DNA from: Paramecium sonneborni
Lineage: Eukaryota > Ciliophora > Oligohymenophorea > Peniculida > Parameciidae
NCBI GenBank assembly: GCA_905182985.1
Contig: CAJJDN010000021.1
Location: 1-64,000, forward strand
DNA: 64,000 nt
Reading direction: 5' to 3'
In this document: positions 62,701 to 64,000 of the stretch, piece after piece
Numbering within the stretch: the first letter of the stretch is position 1
Layout: each line of letters opens with the position of its first letter
Translations under genes and position numbers: made by a program
The notes under the pieces: generated by a model
What the model saw: only the letters and a program-made list of their open reading frames with translations
Told to the model about the DNA's origin: nothing
The model's database searches: none

Positions 62701-64000
62701 TTGCATTTATTTATATTATAATGAGATTGGGGAAGCATAAAGGTTCATTTCCTTTTAGCAAATTTATTTTTCAAACTAAATATTTATCTCCATCTAATTA
62801 CATTTTTCTTTAATTGGTATTTGGTCTAATATTTCTATATTAGATCCTTAAAAATTCACAATCCTAATAGTAGAATTATTTTGCATTTATTAAAAACGTA
62901 TTAAGGAATTTAAAGTAGTTGAGTTTATAATATTGCAATTTTAAATTTCAGCAGAAGATATCTAATTTAAAATACCTAAAGATTCTTGGAATAATTATAA
63001 AATCTACAAATTCTTGATGCTTACTATCTTAGCATAAGAAATTTCAAATAAACTTCTCCCAAGTTTCAATTCTAATAATTATTTTTGATTTAATTAATTA
63101 AATTTATTCATAAATCTTAAATAGCCTTACTAATTATTTCTTATGTATAAATTTTCAAGTTTAAATTATTAGTGCGATTTTCCATAGAGTGAAAATTCAA
63201 CATAAAAAATTGATCCCTTTAAGGAATAAACATCATTTATAAATATATCATTTAATTGAATTGTAGTGCTTTCTTATATATTTTAAATATAAATTAATCC
63301 ACCTTTATTTCTACAATAAATATTATTTGCTGATATATTTTTAAATTATATATCCGAGGTTACAGAAGTCGAAGAATCAATCAAAAAAGCCCCACCATTT
63401 TCATTTTCATTCATAAACAAGTCGATAATTGAATTAATTACCGTGTCCTTAACATACATTGAAGCCTCTTTTTCAAGATGTATTTCAAATCCTGATCTTG
63501 AGGAATTTGAAATAATTATATTCTATATCACTATATATTAGCATATAATTTTTCCATTTCCTGTTTTCACTATTATTGGAAAAGTCTCTTATATTTATTC
63601 AATAAATATTTCCTGATCTTCTAAAAAACCCCAATATAAATAGGGTTACAAAATTTAATAATCAAATAGGCTGTTTTTAATAAAAGTGCTATTTTCTATT
63701 ATTATACTCTTAGATTAGATAAATATAATGCTGTTTGAAGAGTTTGTAACAATATTTTCTAAAACTTATAAATTATTAAGGAGTAATGTACAAGATGTGC
63801 AATCAAAAAAAAAAACTAATCCAGAATTGATTTAATCTATGCTTATATACTAATGCATTATATTTCTTTCAAATATAGAATTCTTAATTTCAATTTTATA
63901 ATCTTCTTCTGATGATATTTATATAAGTGAAACGGTATTAAATTTATTGGTTGTCAAAAGTAGATTACCATTAAAATACATTTCTGACATAAAAATTTTT
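59795..64000 (-). CDS. Giant beta-helix, Cys-rich, multi-span membrane protein (5' part outside window)
   Basis: A partial gene running in from beyond the right edge: at least 1389 codons here with one 26-nt intron (61095-61120). The first 900 or so residues are short repeated strands such as NSIFERNIMHQYISIDQINS and TVINSIIDLFMNENENGGAF, and the ladder of I/N/S/G is typical of a right-handed parallel beta-helix (pectin-lyase-like). A Cys-rich module follows (GDISCFYGHVGALCEECDIY, YSCGSC), then about eight to ten membrane helices (IHYSRIIWQLFMPFIYIMLF, YMYIYLQPYLVGGLISLISY, NWLLRFCLPVLILIAIIIPL, ELIKIVIKELLIIFLSYYEE) and a basic cytosolic tail. This plan is that of a large ciliate family of uncharacterised surface proteins. 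The intact C terminus ends at TGA 59795-59797. A decayed relative lies at 17500-18180. Role unknown; adhesion or sensing is plausible. Confidence 0.9.

Noticed and set aside
1..64000. General reading of TGA as tryptophan
   Set aside because: Genes with recognisable ends (transporter, OGFr, SPRY-like, WD40, lectin-like, beta-helix protein) all stop at TGA at the expected family length and use TGG for Trp, so TGA is the normal stop here.
1..64000. tRNA, rRNA, CRISPR arrays, insertion sequences, bacterial-type operons
   Set aside because: None was seen. The sequence is eukaryotic macronuclear DNA with spliced single genes, and no transposase-like frame was recognised.

Overview
The window is the end of a ciliate macronuclear chromosome, almost certainly from Paramecium or a very close relative. 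Three things show this. Bases 1-57 are a telomere mixing CCCAAA and CCCCAA units. Long reading frames appear only when TAA and TAG are read as glutamine and TGA is the only stop. The genes carry introns of about 20-30 bases of the form GT(A)...(T)AG, and removing them restores frame and length exactly in every model I could close. DNA is very A+T rich. All CDS calls use the ciliate code (table 6). With one stop codon and this composition, open frames of 60-120 codons arise by chance, so short ORFs without recognisable domains were mostly not called.

Layout. Next to the telomere are an SLC35F6-like transporter (148-1412, -) and a type II membrane protein (1797-3821, -). Bases 3.8-12.9 kb are a degraded subtelomeric zone with one good gene, a Ulp1-type protease (7716-9011, +), an identical 932-base direct repeat around a single N (probable assembly artefact) and a WD40 remnant. 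From 12.9 to 27 kb, minus-strand genes dominate: two very large surface proteins with an N-terminal hydrophobic leader and one C-terminal membrane span (12901-16905, 23126-26944), a small lipid-anchored protein (18534-18949) and a six-span, histidine-kinase-like protein (19872-21400). Bases 27-37.7 kb hold an unknown protein, an OGFr-domain protein, a short TPR frame and a 763-base gap.

From 37.7 to 50 kb come three genes of one modular plan: a Cys/His (B-box-like) N terminus, a coiled coil, then a C-terminal beta module. That module is WD40 repeats (37769-39316), about 17 MORN-like repeats (41106-45737) or a B30.2/SPRY-like domain (48776-49865). The last 14 kb hold a 519-base gap, a coiled-coil protein, a second WD40 protein, a secreted H-type-lectin-like protein (56534-57932) and a giant beta-helix/multi-span membrane protein that runs off the right edge (59795-64000).

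Functionally the window is a typical subtelomeric collection of expanded ciliate families (surface proteins, WD40/SPRY/MORN-like scaffolds, sensor-kinase-like membrane proteins) with copies in several states of decay. Strands are mixed and nothing suggests operons. I found no tRNA, rRNA, CRISPR or bacterial mobile element. The most unusual points are frame-preserving in-frame TGA codons in several otherwise well-kept genes, and introns repeated with each unit of the MORN-like gene.
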